The notes under the pieces are model-generated. The model saw only the letters and a program-made list of their open reading frames with translations, was not told the DNA's origin and made no database searches. The translations under genes and the position numbers were made by a program. A DNA stretch of 50,271 nt from Lachnospiraceae bacterium (lineage in GTDB: Bacteria > Bacillota > Clostridia > Lachnospirales > Lachnospiraceae). The stretch is taken from the NCBI GenBank assembly GCA_024698145.1, contig JAILRO010000014.1, forward strand, positions 72,356-122,626. The letters run 5' to 3'. Numbering within the stretch: position 1 is the stretch's first letter; each line of letters opens with the position of its first letter. Of this stretch, positions 18,099 through 26,451 are shown one piece after another.

Positions 18099-19427
18099 AT
18101 GAAGAAATCATCTATCAACAAAGAAGCAATTTATGATGCAAGAGAACTTGGTGCACCGAGAATGATGGTGTTAGGTATCCAGCATATGTTCGCAATGTTT
18201 GGTGCGACAGTGTTGGTACCTCAGCTTACCGGACTTAGCGTTTCGGCTACATTGTTATTTGCCGGAATCGGAACTTTATTGTTTCACTTTTTGGCTAAGG
18301 GTAAAGTACCTGCATTTCTTGGTTCATCATTTGCATTTCTTGCAGGATACGGTGCGATAGCACCTAACGGAGAGAGAGAGCTTTTGCCATATGCGTGTTT
18401 TGGTGTTGCGGCAGCGTCTCTCTTATATTTTGTTCTGGCGGCACTTATCAAGGCGTTTGGTGTTAAACGTGTAATGAAGTTCTTCCCGCCGGTAGTTACA
18501 GGACCGATTATCATTGCAATCGGACTTACACTTTCTCAGTCGGCAGTGGATAACTGTAGTGCCAACTGGCTTGTTGCACTTGTGGCAATAGTTATTGTTG
18601 TTGTATGTAACATCTGGGGCAAGGGAATGATAAGAGTAATCCCTATTATTCTCGGAGCACTCGGTTCATACATCGTTGCAGCAATTATGGGCGATGTTGA
18701 TTTTTCTATTATTAAGGAAGCTGCATGGTTCGGACTTCCTGTAAAGATGGAAGACACAGTGTTTGCGATTTTCAAGAATCCTGACACATCACTTCTTATA
18801 ACAGCGGTTGTAACAATTATGCCGATTGCAATTGCAACAATGATGGAGCACATCGGAGATATCGCAGCTATTTCATCAACAGTTGACCGTAACTTCTTCG
18901 AGGATCCGGGACTTCACAGAACACTTACAGGTGACGGACTTGCAACATTTGTTGCATCACTTTTCGGAGCACCTGCCAATACAACCTACGGCGAGAACAC
19001 AGGTGTGCTTACACTTTCAAGAGTGTACGATCCAAGAGTAATCAGAATTGCAGCTTGTATAGCAATTGTATTCTCATTCTCACCTAAGTTTGCAGCAGTG
19101 ATCAGTTCAATGCCTGCAGCAACTTGTGGTGGTATATCTATAGTACTTTATGGTATGATATCAGCAGTAGGTGTTAGAAATGTTGTAGAGAATCAGGTTG
19201 ATTTCAAAGAGTCAAGAAATGTTATTATTGCAGCTCTTATAATGGTGCTTTCAATCGGTGTTAAGTATAGTGCAGCCGGTGCAATCAATGTGAAGGTTGG
19301 CGATATAACAATCGGACTTTCAGGTCTTGCTGTTGGAGCACTTGTAGGAATCTTGCTTAATGCACTTCTTCCGGATTTTTCTACGGAAGATGTAAAAGAG
19401 GGAGACAATCCCAAACCACTAAAATAG
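18099..19427 (+). CDS. uraA: Uracil/xanthine permease (NCS2 family)
   Basis: A 442-residue polytopic inner-membrane protein, about 14 hydrophobic segments, normal for NCS2 nucleobase symporters. Family blocks include GIQHMFAMFGATVLVPQLTG near the N-terminus, PAFLGSSFAFLAGYGAI, and GAPANTTYGENTGVL with the conserved Asn/Thr/Glu positions. It imports uracil with protons. AAGGAGAGGT precedes the ATG. The next gene on the strand is upp, which would trap the imported uracil as UMP, so a uracil salvage role is well supported although 322 bp separate them. Confidence 0.93.
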   Translation: MKKSSINKEAIYDARELGAPRMMVLGIQHMFAMFGATVLVPQLTGLSVSATLLFAGIGTLLFHFLAKGKVPAFLGSSFAFLAGYGAIAPNGERELLPYACFGVAAASLLYFVLAALIKAFGVKRVMKFFPPVVTGPIIIAIGLTLSQSAVDNCSANWLVALVAIVIVVVCNIWGKGMIRVIPIILGALGSYIVAAIMGDVDFSIIKEAAWFGLPVKMEDTVFAIFKNPDTSLLITAVVTIMPIAIATMMEHIGDIAAISSTVDRNFFEDPGLHRTLTGDGLATFVASLFGAPANTTYGENTGVLTLSRVYDPRVIRIAACIAIVFSFSPKFAAVISSMPAATCGGISIVLYGMISAVGVRNVVENQVDFKESRNVIIAALIMVLSIGVKYSAAGAINVKVGDITIGLSGLAVGALVGILLNALLPDFSTEDVKEGDNPKPLK

Positions 19428-19447
19428 ACTAAAATATACGATATTAA

Positions 19448-19581
19448 ACATACGAATTGCATAGCTCCAACGCAGGCACACTCTCGTTCCGTTTTATGCG
19501 CAGCGGTACTAAACTCACTGCGTTCGTTAAGTACCGGCGGATAAAAAGGGTCTGCTTATGGAGACTACACAATTCGTATGT
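19448..19581. repeat. 134-bp composite palindrome between uraA and upp
   Basis: Terminal 12-bp arms ACATACGAATTG (19448-19459) and its exact complement (19570-19581) enclose further nested complementary pieces: a TAGCTCC-like block facing GGAGACTA, CCGTTTTAT facing ATAAAAAGG, and CGGTACT facing AGTACCG. The element is GC-richer than its surroundings and carries no open reading frame. It looks like a mobile miniature palindromic element or a structured RNA. The rest of this 322-bp gap (19428-19749) holds no gene that I can see. Confidence 0.65.
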
Positions 19582-19749
19582 AGTAAGATACTGTATATGA
19601 TTAAGCGATTTTAGGATTGGAATTAATCTGCTTTTACATATGCAGAAAAAAGTGTGAAACAAGTGCAATATGATAGATGAAGATAACAAAGTGCACCGAC
19701 TATGTGGGACGAAGAATATAAAAAAATAATAATATGGGAGGAATAAAAA

Positions 19750-20385
19750 ATGGAGAGAGAGAATGTTACTTTCTTGGATCACCCGCTTATCCAGCATAAG
19801 ATTTCAATGCTTAGAGATGAGAATACGGGTACAAATGAATTTCGTAAATTAGTTGAGGAGATAGCAACCCTTATGGGTTATGAGGCACTTCGTGATTTGC
19901 CACTTGAGGATGTTGAAGTTAAGACTCCGATTGAAACATGTATGACACCGATGATTGCCGGTAAGAAGCTTGCTATAGTTCCAATTCTTCGTGCAGGACT
20001 TGGTATGGTCAACGGTATAACATCGCTTGTACCTACTGCTAAGGTTGGACACATCGGTCTTTGCAGAAATGAAGAGACACATGAGCCTGAAGAGTATTAT
20101 TGCAAGTTGCCGAATCCTATTGAGCAGAGAACAATCGTTGTTTGTGACCCTATGCTTGCAACAGGTGGTTCTGCAGTAGCTGCAGTTGATTTCATCAAGG
20201 AAAAACACGGAAAGAACATTAAGTTCATGTGTATCATTGCAGCACCTGAAGGAATCAATCGTCTCATGGATGCGCATCCGGATATTCAGCTTTACGTTGG
20301 ACACCTTGACAGATGTTTGAATGAAGATGCTTACATTTGTCCGGGACTTGGCGATGCAGGAGATCGAATCTTCGGAACTAAGTAG
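19750..20385 (+). CDS. upp: Uracil phosphoribosyltransferase
   Basis: A 211-residue cytosolic enzyme that makes UMP from uracil and PRPP. The PRPP-binding loop is [16 protein letters not shown], the uracil-site end reads [17 protein letters not shown], and the RAGLGM block is intact. A GGGAGG site precedes the ATG. It pairs functionally with the permease gene upstream. The next gene starts 29 bp downstream with no terminator between, so that uncharacterised membrane protein is probably co-transcribed. Confidence 0.97.
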   Translation: MERENVTFLDHPLIQHKISMLRDENTGTNEFRKLVEEIATLMGYEALRDLPLEDVEVKTPIETCMTPMIAGKKLAIVPILRAGLGMVNGITSLVPTAKVGHIGLCRNEETHEPEEYYCKLPNPIEQRTIVVCDPMLATGGSAVAAVDFIKEKHGKNIKFMCIIAAPEGINRLMDAHPDIQLYVGHLDRCLNEDAYICPGLGDAGDRIFGTK

Positions 20386-20414
20386 TACTATATAATTAAA
20401 GAGGGAGAAAGATA

Positions 20415-21359
20415 ATGGCTTTAAAGCTGGCAGGTCAGAGTGATAACTCTGCAAATAATACACATTCTGCCCAGAATGATACTTTTACAAGTAATACTGA
20501 TGGGGGGACAAATGTTAATAAGATTGCGGATGATCCGTGGGAGTATGAAGGGGTTAAAAAGGTAAGAAGTATTGCTGATACATTGGATAATGATGTTTAT
20601 AGTACTTCCAATACCGCTACTTCCGGAAAGATGTCCGGTGATAAAAATATCATTGTTACAATTTCAGGTATTATATTATATGTTTTGATTGCGTTAGCGG
20701 TTGCGGCATTTGCTTGGATGGCTGTTTCGGGAAAGCCGGTTGATATTTATTTTAATATTAAGAAGTTTCAACCTTTGTTTAGTTTTTTAAGCTTATATGC
20801 AATTATAGATTCTATTTTGGTTTTTGTTATGGTTGAAAAGAGAGTTTCTCTCATAATATTTGCAGTAATATTACAACCATTTTATCCGCTTCAGAGAAAT
20901 AAGGTCATAAATGGTTATGCAGGAATCGGAGGATTGGTAACGCTTGCATATGTTGTAGGAATCATTGCGATGATTGGAGCTGTGTTTAAAGGGGTATCAA
21001 CTTATGGAAATGTTATTAGGGTTGAGGATCCGACAGTAAGAAGAGATATTGTTGTGATGTTTAATCAGACTATGGATAATGGTAACACATATGGTAAACT
21101 GATTACCAAATATTTGCAGATAGAAGATGCTGCGATGAATGAGAGTGGAGGACAAACACTTATTGCATTGACCGGAAAAGGAAATGTTTCCGTGGCAGAT
21201 GAAGGAGTTTTTGAAATCGGCGAATATAATGTTAATACTGCTTTGGTTTTCTCACGAGATGTTTCAGGCGATTACAATATCGTATCAGTACAACTTGGAG
21301 ATAAAATGTTGACGACAGCAGGTGCTCAAAGTTATTGGCATGCGATAAAAACATATTAA
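20415..21359 (+). CDS. Uncharacterised membrane protein
   Basis: A 314-residue protein that I do not recognise. Residues 1-75 are hydrophilic and rich in Asn, Ser and Thr. Then come four likely transmembrane helices: about 78-104, 116-137, 142-158 and 171-194 (YAGIGGLVTLAYVVGIIAMI). The C-terminal ~120 residues are soluble and end with LGDKMLTTAGAQSYWHAIKTY. A GAGGGAG site precedes the ATG. It follows upp by 29 bp and is closed by a strong terminator, so it shares the upp transcript, though nothing in its sequence links it to pyrimidines. Confidence 0.78.
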   Translation: MALKLAGQSDNSANNTHSAQNDTFTSNTDGGTNVNKIADDPWEYEGVKKVRSIADTLDNDVYSTSNTATSGKMSGDKNIIVTISGIILYVLIALAVAAFAWMAVSGKPVDIYFNIKKFQPLFSFLSLYAIIDSILVFVMVEKRVSLIIFAVILQPFYPLQRNKVINGYAGIGGLVTLAYVVGIIAMIGAVFKGVSTYGNVIRVEDPTVRRDIVVMFNQTMDNGNTYGKLITKYLQIEDAAMNESGGQTLIALTGKGNVSVADEGVFEIGEYNVNTALVFSRDVSGDYNIVSVQLGDKMLTTAGAQSYWHAIKTY

Positions 21360-21371
21360 AGATAAACACAG

Positions 21372-21405
21372 AACAAGGGATGTCGATTAGACATCCCTTG
21401 TTGTT
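21372..21405. terminator. Terminator after the upp operon
   Basis: A perfect 13-bp stem (21372-21384 with 21390-21402), loop GATTA, followed by TTGTTT. It separates convergent genes and could work in both directions. Confidence 0.85.
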
Positions 21406-21423
21406 TGATAAAATTTGATATAA

Positions 21424-21765
21424 TTACAATCTAAACTTAACTTGAATAGGTTCTTTAAGGCTCTGTCCGCCCTTAGATTTAACCTTAGTTGTTATATGCA
21501 GGAAGTAGTCTGTCTCCTGCGCATAAGGCTCTAACGGCTCAAGCTCAATCTCCATAGTTGAGTCATTGTAGGTGAACTTGGTATCCATCTTCACGCCGGA
21601 TTCATTCTCAACATAAAGGTTATCCGAGTTAACTGTTGCGGGATCAAGAGCTGTGGTAAAACGGCATCGCCATACGAAGTTGCCTGTTTTGAAACTTAAG
21701 CTCTGTTTAACACGTTTCTCGTATCCCTTAGATACGTCTTCTATTTCAATGAAATTCTTAGCCAT
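21424..21765 (-). CDS. Small Big_5/SbsA-like Ig-fold protein without signal peptide
   Basis: A 113-residue protein. From about residue 30 it resembles the Big_5 (SbsA Ig-like) module: RFTTALDPATVNSDNLYVEN, then the STMEIELEPLEPYAQETDYF strand, and a final TKVKSKGGQSLKEPIQVKF. That module is normally extracellular, but here there is no signal peptide or anchor, so a cytosolic location or leaderless export is implied. A GGGGAGG site lies 8 nt before ATG 21765. It sits alone between the upp operon terminator and iorB. Function unknown. Confidence 0.72.
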   Translation of the reverse strand: MAKNFIEIEDVSKGYEKRVKQSLSFKTGNFVWRCRFTTALDPATVNSDNLYVENESGVKMDTKFTYNDSTMEIELEPLEPYAQETDYFLHITTKVKSKGGQSLKEPIQVKFRL

Positions 21766-21841
21766 AATACAAACCTCCCCATAGCAAGTCTCATACTATA
21801 TGTATCGGAATAATCATGTAAAAATTATAGCATAATTTGCT

Positions 21842-22414
21842 CTAAAATTCCAGTCCGACAAGAAATGCTTTCTGGTTAATCTCGATTGTTTTGGGCGGTA
21901 CTGTATTCTCAATAACCTTAAGCCAATCTTCTTTGGCAAAATCCATATGCTGTGCAGCAAGACCTAAAATGATGTTGTTAAATACTCTCGGATTACCAAG
22001 TTTGATTGCCTCTGCAGATGCATCGATTGAGTATACTTTGTAAGTCTTTGAAAGCTCTTCAATAATGTTCTCAGGATACTTGGCAGCACCGGTCACAACA
22101 GTAATCGGGTCCATACGCTGATCATTTATAATAAGAGCTCCATCCGGCTTTAAGTAATGTGCGTAGCGTAATGCCTCAAGTCTCTCGAATGCGATTAAAA
22201 CATCTGCCTGTCCTTCCTCAACAATAGGCTCTGCAACCTTCTCGCCGTAACGCACGTATGTTACAACGGAACCGCCACGCTGAGCCATTCCGTGAACCTC
22301 GGAAAGCTTAACATCATAACCTGCAGTAAGTATTATTCCACCAAGGATTCGGCTTGTAAGCAGAGTTCCCTGTCCGCCTACGCCGACTATCATAATATTC
22401 TTTGTTTCACTCAT
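21842..22414 (-). CDS. iorB: Indolepyruvate:ferredoxin oxidoreductase, beta subunit
   Basis: A 190-residue gamma-domain protein of the 2-oxoacid:ferredoxin oxidoreductase family. It begins with the nucleotide-like glycine motif IMIVGVGGQGTLLTSRILG and contains SEVHGMAQRGGSVVTYVRYG, typical of IorB. With IorA it oxidatively decarboxylates aryl pyruvates from aromatic amino acids to aryl-acetyl-CoA, reducing ferredoxin. It lies 23 bp downstream of iorA, with an AAAGGAAT-type site, so the two form one operon (iorA-iorB, minus strand). Confidence 0.93.
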   Translation of the reverse strand: MSETKNIMIVGVGGQGTLLTSRILGGIILTAGYDVKLSEVHGMAQRGGSVVTYVRYGEKVAEPIVEEGQADVLIAFERLEALRYAHYLKPDGALIINDQRMDPITVVTGAAKYPENIIEELSKTYKVYSIDASAEAIKLGNPRVFNNIILGLAAQHMDFAKEDWLKVIENTVPPKTIEINQKAFLVGLEF

Positions 22415-22437
22415 TTGCTTATTCCTTTCTGTATCCC

Positions 22438-24204
22438 TTATTTCTCAACTGTCTCGATTGCGTCAAACGGACATAAGTTCTTACACAAACCACAGCCGTT
22501 ACACATTGTAGGGTCGATTGAGATTGTACCGTCTTCATTCTTGGTAAGTGCAGGGCAGCCCGGCTTTAAGCACATGCCGCACTTCTTACATTTTTCGGGT
22601 ACGGGTACACATTTATTAGGGAAATGAACTTCCTTTAACAATGCACATGGCGACTTGGTAATGATTACCGAAACCGCGTCGCGTGCAACTTCTTCCTTGA
22701 TAACTTCCTCAAGCTTCTTGATGTCGAAGGCATTAACCTCCTGAACATGCTCGATGCCCAAAGACTTGCAAAGTCCCATGATGTTGATAGCAGGAACAAC
22801 CTCGCCCATGAGAGTCTTACCGGTTGCAGCGTGGTCCTGATGACCTGTCATTCCTGTTGTTGAGTTGTCAAGAATGATAACTGTTCCGCTACTCTGGTTG
22901 TACACCATGTTGATAAGCGAGTTAACACCTGTATGCATAAATGTTGAATCACCGATTACGGCAACCCAATTCTTGATGTAATCTTTGCCTTTGGCTTTCT
23001 CCATACCATGAAGTGAAGAAATGGAAGCACCCATGCAGACAGTAGTGTCAACTACTGAAAGAGGAGCAACTGCGCCCAAAGTGTAGCAACCGATATCGCC
23101 GGCAGCGTGAATCTTAAGCTTGTTAAGTACAGTGTATACGCTTCTGTGTGGGCATCCCGGACAGAGAAGCGGTGGTCTTGCAGGAACCTCAGCAGGCTTA
23201 TTAATCTTAAGGTCCTCCTTAAGAACGACACGTCTTAACATGTTAGCACTGTATTCGCCCTGGAGTGTAAATGCTTCTTTACCGATGCATTTGATTCCCA
23301 TTGCCTTAACCTGCTCTTCGATAACAGGCTCTAATTCTTCGAAGATGTAAAGAGTTTCTACTTTAGAAGCAAACTCTTCGATTAATTTCTTTGGAAGCGG
23401 ATGAACAAGACCTAACTTAAGAACAGATGCGTTAGGGCATGCTTCCTTAACATATGTATAAGGGATTCCACTTGTGATGAATCCGATTTTGGTATCATTT
23501 ATTTCCATGCGGTTAAGAGCAATCTCTTTGCCGTCTGATGTGTACTTGATTGTTGCGGCATCATTTGCCATATCCTTGATTCGCTTCTCAACAACCAAGT
23601 GACGCTTAATTGCGTTACCGGGCATCATTACGTTCTTGGCAATGTTGCGCTCGTAAGGCTTGTCCTCAGGAACTACACGGTCTTCCAATACAACAAGTCC
23701 CTGTGAGTGTGCAAGACGAGTAGTCGTACGAAGAACCATAGGTGTGTCGTATTTCTCTGAAAGCTCAAATGCAAGCTTCATATAGTCCTTAGCTTCCTGT
23801 GAGTCAGAAGGCTCAAGAACAGGTACCTGTGCGGCACGGCAAATCTGTCTTGTGTCCTGCTCGTTCTGTGAGCTGTACATTCCCGGGTCATCGGCAACAA
23901 CAGCAACAAGACCACCGGTTGCACCGATATAAGAAACTGTGTACATTGGGTCTGCTGCAACATTGAAACCAACGTGCTTCATTGAAGCCATTGCACGGAC
24001 ACCACTTATAGATGCACCGACAGCAACCTCCATTGCAACTTTCTCATTCGGAGCCCATTCGCAGTAGATCTCCGGGTATTTTACAAGATTTTCGCTTATT
24101 TCCGTACTTGGCGTGCCGGGATATGCAGAAGACACTTTAACTCCTGCTTCGTAAGCTCCGCGGGCAATCGCCTCGTTACCAAGCATAACTTTCTTATCGT
24201 TCAT
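22438..24204 (-). CDS. iorA: Indolepyruvate:ferredoxin oxidoreductase, alpha subunit
   Basis: A 588-residue TPP enzyme. The N-terminal half is the pyruvate:ferredoxin oxidoreductase domain I (GNEAIARGAYEAGVKVSSAY, YPGTPSTEI). The TPP-binding part is GDIGCYTLGAVAPL through AVIGDSTFMHTGVNSL with the LDNSTTGMTG end of the motif. The last 60 residues carry two [4Fe-4S] motifs: CKKCGMCLKPGCP and CNGCGLCKNLCP. A GGAGGAAGC site precedes ATG 24204. It reduces ferredoxin during aromatic amino acid fermentation and transcribes ahead of iorB. Confidence 0.95.
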   Translation of the reverse strand: MNDKKVMLGNEAIARGAYEAGVKVSSAYPGTPSTEISENLVKYPEIYCEWAPNEKVAMEVAVGASISGVRAMASMKHVGFNVAADPMYTVSYIGATGGLVAVVADDPGMYSSQNEQDTRQICRAAQVPVLEPSDSQEAKDYMKLAFELSEKYDTPMVLRTTTRLAHSQGLVVLEDRVVPEDKPYERNIAKNVMMPGNAIKRHLVVEKRIKDMANDAATIKYTSDGKEIALNRMEINDTKIGFITSGIPYTYVKEACPNASVLKLGLVHPLPKKLIEEFASKVETLYIFEELEPVIEEQVKAMGIKCIGKEAFTLQGEYSANMLRRVVLKEDLKINKPAEVPARPPLLCPGCPHRSVYTVLNKLKIHAAGDIGCYTLGAVAPLSVVDTTVCMGASISSLHGMEKAKGKDYIKNWVAVIGDSTFMHTGVNSLINMVYNQSSGTVIILDNSTTGMTGHQDHAATGKTLMGEVVPAINIMGLCKSLGIEHVQEVNAFDIKKLEEVIKEEVARDAVSVIITKSPCALLKEVHFPNKCVPVPEKCKKCGMCLKPGCPALTKNEDGTISIDPTMCNGCGLCKNLCPFDAIETVEK

Positions 24205-24510
24205 GAAAGCTTCCTCCTAATTAAACACGATTAAGAGATATTATACCTTATATAAGGGGAATGTACAAGGAGAAAATAATGGGTGGAGAAGATAGGTTAT
24301 CGAATTATAGGGATAAATAAAAGGCGGGGGATTCTTCACTTTTTATACATAATTTTGTACTTTTTTACATAATTAACCAGTAAATGTACAAACTCTCCGA
24401 AATTCTCCTAAATTTTTCGAATAAATTCCATTGATGTTCATAATTTCCTGCCATAGAATTACTGTATTGAACGTACGTTGAAAATATATTCTACTAAGGA
24501 AGGAACATTA
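24205..24510. other. Divergent intergenic region, nothing recognised
   Basis: About 306 bp between divergently transcribed iorA and the Rpn-like gene. It must hold both promoters, but I cannot pick convincing -35/-10 pairs. It contains A/T-rich repeats of TTTTACATAATT type near 24350-24375 and no open frame of interest. Confidence 0.5.
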
Positions 24511-25311
24511 ATGATACAAGAAAATACAATTGATTTGAAGAAAGAACTAGAGACTTTACCCAAAGGGGAGCTTCGTTATACAATGCGAAACGACTATATG
24601 TTTAAAGCAGTGTTACAGGATAATGAGTTTGCATTAAGAGGTTTGCTTGCCGCGCTTCTTGAAATGTCTGTGGACAGTATAATTGATGTCGAGACACTTA
24701 ATCCAATAGAACTAGGGCAGGCGGTCGACGATAAGACTTGCATACTTGATTTCTGGCTGCCCAATAAGGCTCATGATTTCTATTCGGAGTATGTGTTCAT
24801 GAATCGTAAAAATCATGAAATATATAGTGACAAGATGTCTATGCGTGTGTTAAACTTAAAAGCAATAGAAGATGATTCTATCGATAAGGAACCGAAGGAA
24901 TTGTATGAGTGGGCCAAGTTTTTCAAAGCCACAACGTGGGAGGAGATCAAGATGTTGGCACAGAATAATGAGTATATAGCAGGAACGGTGGTACGTCTTA
25001 AGAAGCTTTCAGATGATGAGAAGATACGCATGCAGTGTGAGGCAAGGCAGGACTATGAGCGTACTATTGCATCGTACAGAGCGGATGGAATACGTGTTGG
25101 AAGAGACGAAGGAATAAAGGAAGGAGATACATTACGTCTTCTCAGCCTGATTAGGAAAAAACTTGCCAAGGGCAAAGAACTTGAAGAGATTGCCGATGAC
25201 CTGGAAGAAGAGGTTAATACAATAAAACCGATGTATGATGTGGCGATAAAATTCTCGCCCGATTACGATGTTGAGAAAATATTTGAAGAATATAAGAAAG
25301 TGTTACAATAA
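24511..25311 (+). CDS. Rpn/PD-(D/E)XK transposase-like protein lacking the nuclease core
   Basis: A 266-residue member of the Rpn family (recombination-promoting nuclease/putative transposase). The start of the fold is present (YTMRNDYMFKAVLQDNEFAL, then the DDKTCILD strand), and so is the usual later block (FYSEYVFMNRKNHEIYSDKM) and a helical C-terminus with GIRVGRDEGIKEG. The roughly 80 residues that normally lie between DDKTCILD and the FYSEY block, containing the ExK half of the active site, are missing without a frameshift. It is probably catalytically dead, whether inactive relic or domesticated binder. ATG 24511 follows AAGGAAGG; a TTG at 24478 is possible but has no site. Confidence 0.8.
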   Translation: MIQENTIDLKKELETLPKGELRYTMRNDYMFKAVLQDNEFALRGLLAALLEMSVDSIIDVETLNPIELGQAVDDKTCILDFWLPNKAHDFYSEYVFMNRKNHEIYSDKMSMRVLNLKAIEDDSIDKEPKELYEWAKFFKATTWEEIKMLAQNNEYIAGTVVRLKKLSDDEKIRMQCEARQDYERTIASYRADGIRVGRDEGIKEGDTLRLLSLIRKKLAKGKELEEIADDLEEEVNTIKPMYDVAIKFSPDYDVEKIFEEYKKVLQ

Positions 25312-25334
25312 TGTGAATGGATTGATAACAGAGG

Positions 25335-25366
25335 AACCCCGCCATGCCGAAACATGACGGGGTTTT
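25335..25366 (+). terminator. Terminator of the Rpn-like gene
   Basis: Stem 25335-25346 with 25353-25364 (one C-A mismatch), loop CCGAAA, then TTTT. It insulates the downstream loaP region. Confidence 0.8.
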
Positions 25367-25572
25367 AATATTGATATGATTCTGCAATTCTCACACCCCC
25401 ATCACAGCACAATATGTAAATGAATGTAATTCCCCATGTGTATCTGTGAAGCCGACCGCGAGCACGGATGTGATGAAAGATGCTTGAAGAAACACTAGCA
25501 CCCGCGGCCTTGTTGGTTGAAAATTGCAAGGTTTATTATAGCAACTATGGCAAGGAATGCAAGAAAAAGCGT
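25367..25572. other. GC-richer gap upstream of loaP, nothing recognised
   Basis: About 200 bp with GC-rich patches (for example around 25450-25515) in an otherwise A/T-rich region. No gene, riboswitch or tRNA is recognised. A minus-strand open frame covers part of it but lacks a ribosome binding site and any family resemblance. Confidence 0.4.
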
Positions 25573-25620
25573 TCGACAAAAATCGACAAACTGTCCGACA
25601 CAAATCGCCGTTTGGTGTCG
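25573..25620. promoter_or_regulatory. Phased direct repeats and inverted repeat upstream of the loaP promoter
   Basis: TCGACAAA occurs at 25573-25580 and 25583-25590, and a variant CCGACACAAA at 25595-25604. Spacing is 10 and 12 bp, about one helical turn. The last copy also begins an inverted repeat CGACAC (25596-25601)/GTGTCG (25615-25620) ending 2 bp before the -35 box. This is the layout of an activator or repressor binding region. Confidence 0.5.
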
Positions 25621-25622
25621 TA

Positions 25623-25651
25623 TTGACTTTGCATGTGCATTGAAGTAGAAT
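25623..25651 (+). promoter_or_regulatory. Putative promoter of loaP
   Basis: TTGACT at 25623-25628, 17-bp spacer, TAGAAT at 25646-25651; the loaP ATG is about 60 bp downstream. Confidence 0.65.
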
Positions 25652-25712
25652 TCACATTGATTTCAACCAATGCAATTGGTATAGAAAATGAATCAATCGG
25701 ACGGTAGATGAT

Positions 25713-26222
25713 ATGAAATGGTATGTAATTCAGGTAATGAGCGGACAAGAGCATATAGTTGAAAATATGTGTAAATCATGCGTTATATCAGAGGACGAAG
25801 AAGTCTTCATCCCTATGTATGAACGACGCAAGAAGATAGGCGGGAACTGGAAAGATGAGATGTACATTCTCTTCCCCGGATACGTATTCCTATGCACAGA
25901 GAATGTCGAAGATTTGTACGAGAGACTCAAAGTAGTTCCCAAACTTACCAAGATTCTCAAAACCGGTGATGAATTCATACCGCTTCACGATACGGAAGTG
26001 GAGTTCATGATGCGTTTTGGCGGTAAGAATCATGTTGTTGAAATGTCTGTCGGCTACATCGAGGGAGACAAAGTTGTTGTAACGGAAGGCCCTATGACCG
26101 ATTGGCAGGGAAATGTCAAGAAGATAGACCGCCATAAGCGAATAGCCATCATCGAGGTGGAAATGTTTGGAAGAATGACGGATGTAACAGTCGGATTAGA
26201 GGTTGTTAATAAGGTGGAGTAA
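25713..26222 (+). CDS. loaP: LoaP-type NusG paralogue, processive antiterminator
   Basis: A 169-residue transcription elongation factor. Residues 1-100 form the NusG N-terminal (NGN) domain, beginning MKWYVIQVMSGQEH and including the hydrophobic ILFPGYVFLCTE strand that contacts RNA polymerase. Residues about 112-165 form a KOW domain (EGDKVVVTEGPMTDWQGNVK). Specialised NusG proteins of the LoaP group bind an RNA hairpin in the leader of long EPS or polyketide operons and let polymerase pass terminators. Here the gene is immediately followed by a structured leader that recurs before the EPS operon, which fits that role exactly. The ribosome binding site is weak (GGTAGATGAT), so expression may be low or controlled. 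Confidence 0.9.
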   Translation: MKWYVIQVMSGQEHIVENMCKSCVISEDEEVFIPMYERRKKIGGNWKDEMYILFPGYVFLCTENVEDLYERLKVVPKLTKILKTGDEFIPLHDTEVEFMMRFGGKNHVVEMSVGYIEGDKVVVTEGPMTDWQGNVKKIDRHKRIAIIEVEMFGRMTDVTVGLEVVNKVE

Positions 26223-26306
26223 AAGGATTCTTATTGCACATTGCATATACAATATAACAATTATTACGTTAGTTATAGGTAATATATTCAAAATAACCCT
26301 CAAACC

Positions 26307-26335
26307 TTGAAAATCATACGATTATATGGTATCAT
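26307..26335 (+). promoter_or_regulatory. Extended -10 promoter in leader copy 1
   Basis: TTGAAA at 26307-26312, 17-bp spacer, TATCAT at 26330-26335 preceded by TGG (extended -10). It would drive the DarT/DarG genes with about 180 nt of structured leader. Confidence 0.7.
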
Positions 26336-26451
26336 ACACACGTTTGCGAAAGCTATAATTCGCGACGCGTTGTACATGAAATTACAACATGAAATCGTCG
26401 CCTGGCGCGCGTTTGATGGGGTGGTGGATATCATTGAAAATGATTCAAGGC
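26336..26451 (+). ncRNA. Candidate LoaP-responsive leader RNA, copy 1
   Basis: The transcribed half of the repeat directly follows loaP and folds into several short hairpins (see the repeat entry). In known LoaP systems the protein acts through a small leader hairpin downstream of the promoter. The assignment here rests on position and on the perfect identity of the two copies, not on a match to a published motif. Confidence 0.5.

Larger units (their letters stand above)
26231..26451 (+). repeat. 221-bp leader repeat, copy 1 (before the defence cassette)
   Basis: Identical to 31092-31312 at 217 of 221 positions with no gap. All four differences are transitions and all lie in the first 90 bp; the stretch from the promoter spacer onward is unbroken identity. 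It contains a promoter and a structured transcribed part: GCGAA/TTCGC near 26347-26364, a two-part hairpin with inner arms GTTGTA/TACAAC and outer arms GCGACG/CGTCGC, and ATCATT/AATGAT near 26430-26445. A weaker similarity (about 16 of 20 bases) continues into 26461-26480. No terminator follows this copy. Confidence 0.92.

Noticed and set aside
25391-25603. 70-residue minus-strand frame upstream of loaP
   Set aside because: No ribosome binding site, no recognised family, and it overlaps the repeats and GC-rich patch of a regulatory region.
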